Origin: Planctomycetales bacterium
Lineage (GTDB): Bacteria > Planctomycetota > SBBH01
DNA: 12,685 nucleotides
Reading direction: 5' to 3'
Assembly (NCBI GenBank): GCA_005239795.1
Contig: SBBH01000004.1
Location: 1 to 12,685, forward strand
Shown: in pieces, positions 5,700 through 12,685 of the stretch
Layout: the number at the start of each line of letters is the position of its first letter
Numbering within the stretch: the first letter of the stretch is position 1
Notes under the pieces: generated by a model
The model's input: the letters and a program-made list of their open reading frames with translations, nothing else
Told to the model about the DNA's origin: nothing
Databases searched by the model: none
Position numbers and translations under genes: made by a program

Positions 5700-8213
5700 G
5701 TGGCCGACAAGAAAAAAGAGAGCCCGCCGCCCCCTCCGCCGCCCCCCCTGCACGGGATCGAGGACCGCCGCATCGAAGACGAGATGCAGGGGTCGTACCT
5801 CACCTATGCGATGAGCGTCATCGTCTCGCGCGCGCTTCCCGACGCCCGGGACGGCCTCAAGCCCTCGCAGAGGCGCATCCTCGTCGCGATGCACGATTTG
5901 GGGCTGGCGCCCCGGGCCAAGCACCGCAAATGCGCCAAGATCGCCGGCGACACCTCCGGCAACTACCACCCCCACGGCGAAGCGGTGATCTATCCCACCT
6001 TGGTGCGGATGGCCCAGGATTTCGTGATGCGCTATCCCTTGATCGACGGCCAGGGGAATTTCGGCTCGATCGACGGCGACCCCCCGGCGGCCATGCGCTA
6101 CACGGAGGCGAAACTCGCCCCCCTCGCGATGGAGATGATCGAGGACATCGAGCGCGAGACGGTCGACTACGTCCCGAACTACGACGAGACGCGCCAGGAG
6201 CCTACGGTCCTGCCGGGGAAGTTCCCCAATCTCCTCTGCAACGGCTCCACGGGTATCGCGGTTGGCATGGCCACCTCGATCCCCCCCCACAACTTGAGCG
6301 AGGTGTGCGACGCCCTCCTGCTCTTGCTCGAGAACCCCGAAGCGGGGATCCAAGAGATCATGGCCAGGCTTCCCGGGCCCGATTTCCCCACCGGCGGTGT
6401 CATCTGCGGCTCGCAAGGGATCGTGCAGGGGTACACTACCGGGCGCGGGCAGGTGACGGTGCGGGCGGTCACCTCGATTGAGGAAAAGAAGGGGCGCAAG
6501 GTCATCGTCATCACCGAGATCCCCTATCAGGAGAACAAGGCCCTGATTCTCGAGAAGATCGCCGAGCTCGTGCGCGATGGAAAACTCGAGGCGGTCGCGG
6601 ACGTCCGGGACGAGTCCGACCGCCAAGGGATGCGGATCGTCGTCGAGCTCAAGAAAGGGGAAGAGGAAACGCTCACCCTGAACGGCCTCTTCGAGCACAC
6701 GGCGCTGCAGTCCACCTTCAGCCTCATCCTGATCGCCCTGGTGGGGGGACAGCCCAAGACCCTCTCCATCAAGGAGATGCTGCAGTGTGTAATCGACCAC
6801 CGCCTAGACGTCATCCGCCGCCGCACGCGGTTCCTTCTGACGCAGGCCGAGCAGCGCGCGCACATTCTGGAAGGGCTCCGAATCGCCCTCTCGGCCCTCG
6901 ACGAAGTGATCAAGATCATCCGGGCCGCCCAATCGACCGATGAGGCCCGCACGCGCCTGCGCGGTGCCTTCAAGCTCTCCAAGATCCAGGCCGACGCGAT
7001 CCTCGCGATGATGCTCGCGCGGCTGACTCAGCTCGAACAGGAGAAGATCGCCACGGAGTACCGGGAGGTGATCGAGCGGATCGCCGACTACCGCTCGATC
7101 CTCGCGAGCCGCTCGCGCGTCCTCGACTTGATCCGCGCGGAGCTTTCAGACCTCAAAACCCGCTTCGGCGACGCGCGGCGCACCCGGATCGAGGGGGCCT
7201 TGGCTGAATTCACTCCTGAAGACCTGATCCCCGACGAGATGATGGCTGTCACCGTCAGCCGCCAGGGGTACGTCAAGCGCATCCCCGCCGACGCCTACCG
7301 CTCGCAACGGCGCGGCGGCGTAGGCGTGACCGGTATGGACGTCAAGGAAGGGGATTATCTGGAGCACCTCTTCCTGGCCTCGACACACGCCTACCTCCTC
7401 TTTTTCACCGAAAAGGGAAAGGTCTACGCGCTCAAAGTCTACGAGATCCCCCAGATGGCCCGCGCGGCGCGGGGGCGGTCGCTCGCCAACCTCCTGTCGC
7501 TCGCGGCCGATGACCGCGTCACCTCGATGCTCTCCGTGCGTGACTTTACTCAAGGGTATGTCGTGCTGGCCACCGAACAGGGGGTCGTGAAGAAGACGCC
7601 CCTCCTGGAATACAGCCACCCCAAGCGCGGAGGGATCATCGCCATCCGCCTGGACGCGGCTGACAAACTGATCGGCGCGACGCTGAGCGCAAACCAGGAG
7701 GAGATCGTCCTGGGAACGCGCCACGGATTTGCCCTGCGCTGCCCCGAGTCGAAAATCCGAGACCAGGGGCGTGCAACGCGCGGCGTGCGAGGCATTCGCC
7801 TCCGCGAAGGAGATCAGGTCGTGGGGCTCTTCATAGCGCGCTCCGGTGGGACGCTCCTCACCGTTTCCGCCAAGGGATTCGGCAAGCGCACCCCCTTTTC
7901 CGACTATCGCGTCACCAACCGCGGCGGCAAGGGGATCATCAACATCAAACGCTCCGACAAAACCGGCGACGTCGTCGGCGTCCTCTCGGCCGAGGACGCC
8001 GACGACTGTCTTCTCACAACCGCCCAAGGGATGGTGGTCCGCATCCCGGTCTCGTCCGTGCGCACCACCGGCCGGAACGCCCAGGGGGTGCGCCTGGTGA
8101 CCCTGCGGGAGGGAGATGCCGTCGTCTCCTCGGCGCGCGTCCCCCACGAAGAGACGGACAAAACCGCACCTGAACCAAAAACCCAGGAAGATACGTCGTC
8201 CGGCCCACCATGA
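5700..8213 (+). CDS. gyrA: DNA gyrase subunit A
   Basis: The breakage-reunion subunit of gyrase, which with GyrB introduces negative supercoils. At 837 residues it is normal length. The conserved N-terminal block SYLTYAMSVIVSRALPDARDG lies at 32-52, and the active-site tyrosine is Tyr134 in AAMRYTEAKL. The C-terminal beta-pinwheel (from about 512) carries the GyrA-box-like QRRGGVG (536-542), favouring GyrA over ParC, although the usual basic sixth residue is Val. In the quinolone-resistance region, E. coli Ser83 and Asp87 correspond to Ala95 and Pro99. GTG 5700 is chosen because the conserved block begins soon after it and a purine-rich site precedes it; this gives a tail with eight prolines at 9-16. 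The acidic, Thr-rich C terminus is typical. gyrB is not adjacent. The DUF502 gene overlaps its stop by ATGA. Confidence 0.95.
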   Translation: MADKKKESPPPPPPPPLHGIEDRRIEDEMQGSYLTYAMSVIVSRALPDARDGLKPSQRRILVAMHDLGLAPRAKHRKCAKIAGDTSGNYHPHGEAVIYPTLVRMAQDFVMRYPLIDGQGNFGSIDGDPPAAMRYTEAKLAPLAMEMIEDIERETVDYVPNYDETRQEPTVLPGKFPNLLCNGSTGIAVGMATSIPPHNLSEVCDALLLLLENPEAGIQEIMARLPGPDFPTGGVICGSQGIVQGYTTGRGQVTVRAVTSIEEKKGRKVIVITEIPYQENKALILEKIAELVRDGKLEAVADVRDESDRQGMRIVVELKKGEEETLTLNGLFEHTALQSTFSLILIALVGGQPKTLSIKEMLQCVIDHRLDVIRRRTRFLLTQAEQRAHILEGLRIALSALDEVIKIIRAAQSTDEARTRLRGAFKLSKIQADAILAMMLARLTQLEQEKIATEYREVIERIADYRSILASRSRVLDLIRAELSDLKTRFGDARRTRIEGALAEFTPEDLIPDEMMAVTVSRQGYVKRIPADAYRSQRRGGVGVTGMDVKEGDYLEHLFLASTHAYLLFFTEKGKVYALKVYEIPQMARAARGRSLANLLSLAADDRVTSMLSVRDFTQGYVVLATEQGVVKKTPLLEYSHPKRGGIIAIRLDAADKLIGATLSANQEEIVLGTRHGFALRCPESKIRDQGRATRGVRGIRLREGDQVVGLFIARSGGTLLTVSAKGFGKRTPFSDYRVTNRGGKGIINIKRSDKTGDVVGVLSAEDADDCLLTTAQGMVVRIPVSSVRTTGRNAQGVRLVTLREGDAVVSSARVPHEETDKTAPEPKTQEDTSSGPP

Positions 8214-8863
8214 AGCTCAATTTTAAAAGGTATCTGGTCACCGGGGCGCTGATCCTCGTCCCGCTCATCCTCACCTCTTACTGCTTCCTCCTGCTCCTGG
8301 GGCTCGCCAACAACAGCCTCTCGATCCCGATCGGGCGCTTCCTGTTCTCCTCCCTTCATGCCTTTTCGGGAGGTGCCTGGGGAAGCGCTTCGGCGGAAGT
8401 CCCCGCCTTCTGGGCCTCCCTCATCGGGACCGTGCTTATTCTCTTGTCCACCTACGCCGTGGGCCTGGCCGGCTCGAGCCTTTTCGGAAGGCAGATCTTC
8501 GCCGCAACCGAGGGCCTGATCGAGCAGATCCCGGTCTTCAAGACTGTTTACACTACAATGAAGCAGGTGGTAACGGAATTCTCTCCCGCCGAGCGGCGCA
8601 GTTTCCGCAAGGTGGTCCTCGTGGCGAGCGCCGATGGGAAGCACAACCTGGGATTCCTGACGGGCCAGACGCACCTGGATGTGCCTGGAGGGAGTGCCGA
8701 CGTCCGATCGGTCTACCTCCCCACCAACCATCTGTGGTTCGGCGAGGTGAGGATCGTGCCGGCCCGGGATATCGTCGAGACCGACCTCACGGTCGAGCAA
8801 GGGATCTCGTTCATCCTTTCGTGCGGAGCCGCCGTCCCACCGCAGATCACAAAAAAGGGTTAG
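8210..8863 (+). CDS. DUF502 family membrane protein
   Basis: An inner-membrane protein of 217 residues with no established biochemical role. Two hydrophobic segments are visible, at about 8-31 and 67-91. The family landmark IEQIPVFKTVYTTMKQVVTEF follows the second segment (positions 104-124), then a soluble C-terminal part with VVLVAS (135-140), LGFLTGQ (147-153) and SVYLPTNHLWFGEVRIVPARDI (167-188). Relatives usually have a PTTPNPTSG-like stretch where this protein has PTNHLWFGE, so this is a divergent member. The start overlaps the gyrA stop as ATGA, implying coupled expression. The stop codon overlaps that of nadE on the other strand. Family assignment is by remembered motif pattern. Confidence 0.8.
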   Translation: MKLNFKRYLVTGALILVPLILTSYCFLLLLGLANNSLSIPIGRFLFSSLHAFSGGAWGSASAEVPAFWASLIGTVLILLSTYAVGLAGSSLFGRQIFAATEGLIEQIPVFKTVYTTMKQVVTEFSPAERRSFRKVVLVASADGKHNLGFLTGQTHLDVPGGSADVRSVYLPTNHLWFGEVRIVPARDIVETDLTVEQGISFILSCGAAVPPQITKKG

Positions 8864-10503
8864 ATCTCTTTCCAGCGGCTGGCGATCGGCATGCGCCTCC
8901 CCGCGCCGAACGCCTTCGTGGTGACGCGCAGGCCCGGCGGGGCTTGTCGGCGCTTGTACTCTGCCGCCTGCACGCGGCGGATCACGTCGAGGACGAGCGC
9001 CAGAGGAACCCCACATTGCTTGGCGATCTGGTGCGGTTCCTGTCGGTCCTCGATAGATGCCTTCAAGATCGGGTCCAACACTTCATAGGGAGGCAGGGAG
9101 TCCGTATCTTTCTGGTCGAACCGCAGTTCGGCCGTGGGGGGGCGCGAAAGAATGGCGGGCGGGATCACGGTCTTTTCACGGTTCATGGCTGCGGCGACCG
9201 CATAAACGAGCGTCTTCGGGATGTCGGAGATCACCGCCAGCCCTCCGCACAGATCCCCGTACAGGGTGCAATATCCCATGGAGAGCTCCGACTTGTTCCC
9301 CGTGGAGAGGACCATGTACCTCTCCTTGTTGGAGATCGCCATAAGGAGCGCCCCGCGCACGCGGGCCTGGAGGTTCTCCTCCGTGACGTCAAACGGCGCC
9401 CCGCGGAAAACTGGCGCGAGGGTTTCGAGGATCCGCGCGAAGACCGGCTCGATCGGAATGGTCCGGGTACGGATCCCCAGATTCGCAGCGAGTGCCAAGC
9501 TGTCGTCGACGCTCTGGCGCACGGTGAAGCGCGACGGCATCAGGACCCCGAGGACGTTCGCGGGCCCCAGGGCGCGCGCGGCCAGGACCGCCGTCACGGC
9601 CGAGTCGACCCCTCCCGAAAGCCCCAGGCAAACCTTGGAGAAACCGCATTTTTTCACGTAGTCGGAAAGCCCCAGGACGAGCGCGCGCGTCGCGAGCTCG
9701 GCCGGATCGCTCTCAGGAAAAGCGCACGGGACTGTCGGAGCGTCCGTGTCGCAGATCACAAGATCCTCCTCGAAGGAACGCGCCAGCGCCGCGATCCTCC
9801 CGGCGCCGTCCACCACGGCGCTCGTGCCGTCGAAGACGAGCTCGTCGTTCCCCCCCACCTGGTTCACGAGCGCGACCGGGATCCCCAGCTTGACCGCATG
9901 GGCCTTCACGATCTCCAGGCGCGACCGGATCTTGTCGATTTCAAACGGCGACGCGGAGAGGTTGAGCACCAGGTCCGCCCCGCGCGCCGCCTCGGCTACA
10001 GGATCTTCACGGTAGATCCGCCGCCCGAAAACGGGAGCCTCGGCCCACATGTCCTCGCAGATCGTGAGGGCCACGCGCCGCCCTCGCCACGCGATAGGAG
10101 GAAGCGCCGCGCGCCCCGGCTCGAAATAGCGATCCTCATCGAAGACGTCATAGACCGGGAGGAGCCGCTTGCGGTAGGTCCCCAGAAGTTGTCCCTCTGC
10201 AGCGAAGGCGGCGGCGTTCGCGAGGGGGCGCCCCTCGGCGCCAGAATTTTTCTCAGGGAACCCCACCACCAGCGCCGCGGTCCCTGTTGCCGCGACGATT
10301 TTTTTAACAGACTCCTCGACCGCCGCGATAAAGGAGCCATTTTCAAGAAGATCGCGCGGGGGATATCCCGTCAGCACCAGTTCCGGGAACGCCACGAGAT
10401 CTGCTCCCAAGGCCGCCGCCTGGCGGTAGCGCGCGAGGATTTTCGCTGCGTTTCCCGCCAGATCCCCCACGGTCGGATTGATCTGCGCCAGCGCGAGCTT
10501 CAT
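8860..10503 (-). CDS. nadE: Glutamine-dependent NAD+ synthetase
   Basis: Catalyses the last step of NAD+ synthesis: deamido-NAD+ plus ATP and glutamine-derived ammonia give NAD+. The N-terminal nitrilase-type glutaminase domain shows the Glu-Lys-Cys triad: Glu41 (AFPELVLTGYPP), Lys112 (YRKRLLPVYDVFDE) and Cys149 (TICEDMW). The C-terminal synthetase domain has the pyrophosphatase P-loop GLSGGVDS (294-301) and STGNKSELSMGYCTLYGD (400-417). The 547-residue length fits the fused two-domain class. The frame is open further upstream, but ATG at 10503 is chosen: it begins the conserved MKLALAQINPTVGD and overlaps the upstream methyltransferase stop as ATGA. No good Shine-Dalgarno is close, fitting translational coupling. 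It ends tail to tail with the DUF502 gene, the two stops sharing bases. Confidence 0.95.
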   Translation of the reverse strand: MKLALAQINPTVGDLAGNAAKILARYRQAAALGADLVAFPELVLTGYPPRDLLENGSFIAAVEESVKKIVAATGTAALVVGFPEKNSGAEGRPLANAAAFAAEGQLLGTYRKRLLPVYDVFDEDRYFEPGRAALPPIAWRGRRVALTICEDMWAEAPVFGRRIYREDPVAEAARGADLVLNLSASPFEIDKIRSRLEIVKAHAVKLGIPVALVNQVGGNDELVFDGTSAVVDGAGRIAALARSFEEDLVICDTDAPTVPCAFPESDPAELATRALVLGLSDYVKKCGFSKVCLGLSGGVDSAVTAVLAARALGPANVLGVLMPSRFTVRQSVDDSLALAANLGIRTRTIPIEPVFARILETLAPVFRGAPFDVTEENLQARVRGALLMAISNKERYMVLSTGNKSELSMGYCTLYGDLCGGLAVISDIPKTLVYAVAAAMNREKTVIPPAILSRPPTAELRFDQKDTDSLPPYEVLDPILKASIEDRQEPHQIAKQCGVPLALVLDVIRRVQAAEYKRRQAPPGLRVTTKAFGAGRRMPIASRWKEI

Positions 10504-11006
10504 TTGGAGTTTTGGATTTTGGATTTCTCCAGGGCCAGCAAATACGCCTTCCGCGGCGCATTCCATGTCCCGGCATACCCCCCGATGCCGCTCGCCGCCA
10601 CCACACGGTGGCAAGGGACCAAAATCGCGACGGGATTCGCCTTACAGGCCTGCCCCACGGCGCGTGCTCCGCCAGGTCGCCTCGGGTCGAGCCGCCGCGC
10701 CAGCACCCCATAGGAAAGGACCTTTCCGCGCGGGATAGAAAGAAGCGCCCGCCAGACCCTCTGTTGGAACGGCGTCCCATGAAGATCCAGGGCATAGCGG
10801 CCCCGCACGGGAAGACCCTGGGCCACGCGGTCGAGATCCCGCGCCAGACGGCGCACCAGGGGTGTCGCGGGCCCGCGGCGCGCGCGCGCGCCCTTAGAAA
10901 CCCGCTGAAGAGAGCGGATCCGCCCCCCTTCCAGCATGACCTCGTAGCGGCCAAGCCGCGTCGAGAGGATCCAGGTGCCGCGCGCTCCGGAACGCCCGCT
11001 CCTCAT
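10500..11006 (-). CDS. ogt: Methylated-DNA--protein-cysteine methyltransferase (O6-alkylguanine repair, Ogt type)
   Basis: A suicide DNA-repair protein that transfers the alkyl group from O6-alkylguanine to its own cysteine. The acceptor is Cys132 in ILVPCHRVVAASGIGGYAG (128-146). The DNA-binding half is recognisable as FQQRVWRALLSIPRGKVLSYGVLA (about 80-103), followed by RAVGQACKANP (115-125). The 168-residue length is normal for an Ogt/MGMT without an Ada domain. The start at 11006 overlaps the upstream SGNH gene stop (ATGA), and the stop overlaps the nadE start (ATGA). The last residues, KSKIQNSK, are encoded by a simple heptamer repeat and are probably an added tail. The role is clear; whether it is induced by alkylation cannot be judged. 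Confidence 0.93.
   Translation of the reverse strand: MRSGRSGARGTWILSTRLGRYEVMLEGGRIRSLQRVSKGARARRGPATPLVRRLARDLDRVAQGLPVRGRYALDLHGTPFQQRVWRALLSIPRGKVLSYGVLARRLDPRRPGGARAVGQACKANPVAILVPCHRVVAASGIGGYAGTWNAPRKAYLLALEKSKIQNSK
10503..10526. repeat. Short imperfect tandem heptamer repeat
   Basis: On the + strand the unit TTTTGGA recurs: TTTGGAG, TTTTGGA, TTTTGGA, then TTT (- strand AAATCCA-like units). It lies at the end of the ogt gene and immediately before the nadE start. It is A+T rich compared with its surroundings and encodes the C-terminal tail of the methyltransferase. Confidence 0.6.
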
Positions 11007-12286
11007 TGTGAACGATGATCAACCATGGAAGCCACGAGGTCCAGCAGGGTTTGGGCGTAGACCGCGTGCCCCCGCTGGGTGAAATGACGGTCGACCGGAA
11101 AATACAGAGGCTCCGGGGAAGACGCGGCGGCCTCCCTCAAGGGACCCGTGGTGTCGACGAACGGGATCCCTTCCTCGCGCAGGATCGCCGCGAGGCGCTT
11201 GGCCGGCGCGTCGAGGTCAATACGCATCTCGGCCAGAACCGGAAACCCCCGCTCGATCGCTCGCCATCTGTCGGGATAGATGGTGAAATGCTCCGGAATG
11301 ATCCCGACGATGAGCGTCGCTCCCGCTGTGTGGGCGTCCCGCTTGAGTTCTCCCAAAAGGAACCGCGTTGCCGCGAACGGCTCATCCCAATCGGCCGGCA
11401 TCGGGTCCCGGTACAAAAGGAGTTCGCGGGCGATCTCCTCGGCGCCGTGGCGATGCAAGAACCCCGCCTGCATAAGCGCCGGTCCCAGCGGCGTGAAGCG
11501 AAGCTCGCCGCGAACCCACTGACGCGTCTTTGGAAAAAGCGCGCCGAAAAGGGAATGCCTCCCGATGCGCGAGGCGGGAAACCCTTCCTCCTCGGCGGTC
11601 TCCCGAAGACGGCTCCCGAAAGGGATCTTCCTCCACCCCCCTTCCGCACCACGCACCCAATAAGGGCGATGGGGGATGGCCGCCGGACCGTTTTTCTGGA
11701 GGAACATCGCATGAGAATTCTCCTTCATGTCGTTCCCCAGATAAAAATTGAGAAGAACGACATCAGGCGCGAGCACCCGGGCGTGCGTTCTAAAAATCTC
11801 GAGGGACTGTCCAGTTGAATAGCCGTCGGAGGAAAAATTCAGGACTTCGACGGGGCGCCCCTCCGAGCGCCGCCCTATCCCTTCCTCGAGCACAGTCCAG
11901 AACACGTCCGATTCGGCGACCTGCCGGGCGTGCGAAAACGAGTCCCCGAGACTGGCGATCCGGATCCCTTCCGCGGGAAACGCCTCGATCGGATCTTTCC
12001 CGCGAAATCCCAAGCGGTTGATGCGGATCTCGACATCCCGGTACTCACCCGCGGTCGAAGTAGTCAGAAAACGAGATCCGGGGAGAAAATGCCAGCCGAC
12101 CTGTCTATCGAAAACCGTGAGAGCCGTACTTCCCACCGGCGCCAGCACCTCAATCCGAACGCCGACGCCGTGACAGGTCCACCGGAGCCATCCTTCAAAC
12201 AGGACGATCGGCAGAAAAGCGGAGAATGCCAAAAATCCCAGGCGTAAGCTCCAGCGGCGCCATCCCGCCCGCTTCAGACGCACCAC
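11003..12286 (-). CDS. SGNH/GDSL-hydrolase-like protein with N-terminal membrane anchor
   Basis: Probably an envelope-facing esterase, or an acetyltransferase-related protein acting on polysaccharide or lipid. A basic N terminus is followed by one hydrophobic segment (about 14-31), suggesting a signal anchor. SGNH blocks are visible: IASLGDSFSHA (110-120) with nucleophile Ser116; NFSSDGYSTGQS (150-161) in the block II region; LGND (183-186) with the block III Asn185; and PVDRHFTQRGHAVYA (397-411), where Asp399 and His401 complete the triad in the DxH form followed by GH. The length of 427 is longer than simple GDSL esterases and resembles the SGNH proteins of exopolysaccharide clusters. The start is GTG 12286, preceded by a -10-like hexamer rather than a ribosome site; GTG 12283 is an alternative. 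It is first of three ATGA-linked genes with ogt and nadE. The substrate is unknown. Confidence 0.8.
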   Translation of the reverse strand: MVRLKRAGWRRWSLRLGFLAFSAFLPIVLFEGWLRWTCHGVGVRIEVLAPVGSTALTVFDRQVGWHFLPGSRFLTTSTAGEYRDVEIRINRLGFRGKDPIEAFPAEGIRIASLGDSFSHARQVAESDVFWTVLEEGIGRRSEGRPVEVLNFSSDGYSTGQSLEIFRTHARVLAPDVVLLNFYLGNDMKENSHAMFLQKNGPAAIPHRPYWVRGAEGGWRKIPFGSRLRETAEEEGFPASRIGRHSLFGALFPKTRQWVRGELRFTPLGPALMQAGFLHRHGAEEIARELLLYRDPMPADWDEPFAATRFLLGELKRDAHTAGATLIVGIIPEHFTIYPDRWRAIERGFPVLAEMRIDLDAPAKRLAAILREEGIPFVDTTGPLREAAASSPEPLYFPVDRHFTQRGHAVYAQTLLDLVASMVDHRSQ

Positions 12287-12292
12287 GCGCCC

Positions 12293-12298
12293 ATTTTA
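12293..12298 (-). promoter_or_regulatory. Possible -10 element for the SGNH gene, leaderless arrangement
   Basis: On the - strand TAAAAT is followed by 6 nt and then GTG 12286. There is no Shine-Dalgarno in between. This spacing would place the transcription start at or next to the start codon. A clear -35 is not seen. Confidence 0.4.
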
Positions 12299-12382
12299 GG
12301 TTCAGTCCAACGATCCGAAATCTGTTCTCTGCCCGCGATTCACGAACCACGTATTTCGAATGCTGGGCCGGCCACGCGCCGG

Positions 12383-12388
12383 TAGAAT
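12383..12388 (+). promoter_or_regulatory. Possible -10 element for the right-edge gene, leaderless arrangement
   Basis: TAGAAT is followed by 7 nt (CTCTCTC) and GTG 12396, with no ribosome binding site. The palindrome CCGGC (12368-12372) / GCCGG (12378-12382) lies directly upstream and could be an operator. A clear -35 is not seen. Confidence 0.4.
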
Positions 12389-12395
12389 CTCTCTC

Positions 12396-12685
12396 GTGAA
12401 GCGGTGGCACTGGATACTCCTGGCGTTCTTCTCCCTCTACGCTGCGGCATGGCTTGCAGCGTGGCTCCATTTTCGCGCGACGGGGAGCCGCGCCTGGATG
12501 GAAGGACTCAAGGTAGGGATCCAAAAAATCGGCCGTGTCAATGGAGGGATCGTCCTGTCGGTCTTCTACCTGGTCATCCTGCCGTTTTTCGCGGTCTTTT
12601 TTATCGCCCGCGATGCCCTGGGGGTGCGAACCCCCGCAAAAACTGTCACCTACTGGCTCGACGTCCCTCCTGGCCCCACCCGCCC
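12396..12685 (+). CDS. Small membrane protein, 3' end missing (possibly SxtJ-like, polysaccharide-cluster type)
   Basis: The frame is open from GTG 12396 to the window end (96 codons). It begins VKRWHWILLAFFSLYAAAW, a hydrophobic segment at about 5-22. A short soluble stretch follows, then KIGRVNGGIVLSVFYLVILP (47-66) leading into a second hydrophobic region to about 74, and finally RDALGVRTPAKTVTYWLDVP. The pattern of Gly-x-(Val/Ile)-Asn, a Phe-Tyr-rich membrane segment, an Arg/Asp-Ala/Pro-Leu turn and a terminal Tyr-Trp resembles small membrane proteins found beside carbamoyltransferases and SGNH proteins in exopolysaccharide-type clusters. That is a remembered resemblance, not a proven match. 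ATG 12360 in the same frame is an alternative start. The GTG is favoured because TAGAAT sits 7 nt before it and the protein starts cleanly there. It is transcribed away from the SGNH gene. Confidence 0.6.
   Translation, partial: MKRWHWILLAFFSLYAAAWLAAWLHFRATGSRAWMEGLKVGIQKIGRVNGGIVLSVFYLVILPFFAVFFIARDALGVRTPAKTVTYWLDVPPGPTR

Noticed and set aside
5625..6800. Long - strand open frame opposite the start of gyrA
   Set aside because: Composition (Asp/Arg/His/Gly-rich) and position are those of a shadow of gyrA; no domain or start signal.
5700..8213. Topoisomerase IV subunit A (parC) instead of gyrA
   Set aside because: The GyrA-box-like QRRGGVG and a full-length pinwheel fit GyrA better, though the box is imperfect; a second type II topoisomerase elsewhere would be needed to revisit this.
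7146..9016. Overlapping - strand open frames opposite gyrA and the DUF502 gene
   Set aside because: Low-complexity shadow products; the + strand genes have clear family motifs throughout.
8734..10713. Long open frame on the + strand (about 659 codons) opposite nadE
   Set aside because: It is antisense to a gene with complete catalytic motifs, is rich in Arg/Asp/Gly as expected for a GC-rich shadow frame, and shows no recognisable domain.

Overview
The window is GC-rich, densely coding bacterial DNA from an organism I cannot name. The GyrA sequence around its active site (NYHPHGEAVIYPT, then GDPPAAMRYTE), the S1-type sulfatase and the high GC content resemble Planctomycetota or a neighbouring uncultured phylum. 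That placement is an inference from remembered family patterns, not a search result.

Left part (1-5027, + strand): a probable sugar-utilisation operon. It holds a formylglycine-type sulfatase (cut by the left edge), a PfkB-family sugar kinase, a tandem-ATPase sugar ABC protein (RbsA/MglA type) and its permease (RbsC type). The last three genes are packed with a 3-bp gap and an ATGA overlap. No periplasmic binding protein is present in the window. A simple reading is that the operon desulfates, imports and phosphorylates a sugar from a sulfated glycan. A strong stem-loop fills the gap between the sulfatase and the kinase.

Middle (5028-5699): a tRNA-Thr(CGU) gene followed by about 490 bp without a gene. 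This stretch is the most unusual part of the window. The last bases of the tRNA plus about 11 bp beyond it are repeated exactly 184 bp downstream. Each copy opens a block closed by the same inverted repeat (CGTTTCGCG / CGCGAAACG). The first block holds a long hairpin. The second holds two 62-bp REP/BIME-like elements made of four 31-nt hairpin units in alternating orientation. Their stems differ in sequence but keep pairing, so the fold appears to be what is conserved.

Centre-right (5700-8863, + strand): gyrA, with an eight-proline run near its N terminus and unusual residues at the quinolone-contact positions, then a DUF502 membrane protein joined by an ATGA overlap.

Right part (8860-12286, - strand): three genes in transcription order, an SGNH-hydrolase-like membrane-anchored protein, an Ogt-type O6-alkylguanine methyltransferase and glutamine-dependent NAD+ synthetase (nadE). 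Both junctions are ATGA overlaps. nadE meets the DUF502 gene tail to tail with overlapping stop codons. At the right edge (from 12396, + strand) a small membrane-protein gene runs off the window. It is divergent from the SGNH gene, and each start codon lies 6-7 nt after a -10-like hexamer, which suggests leaderless transcripts on both sides.
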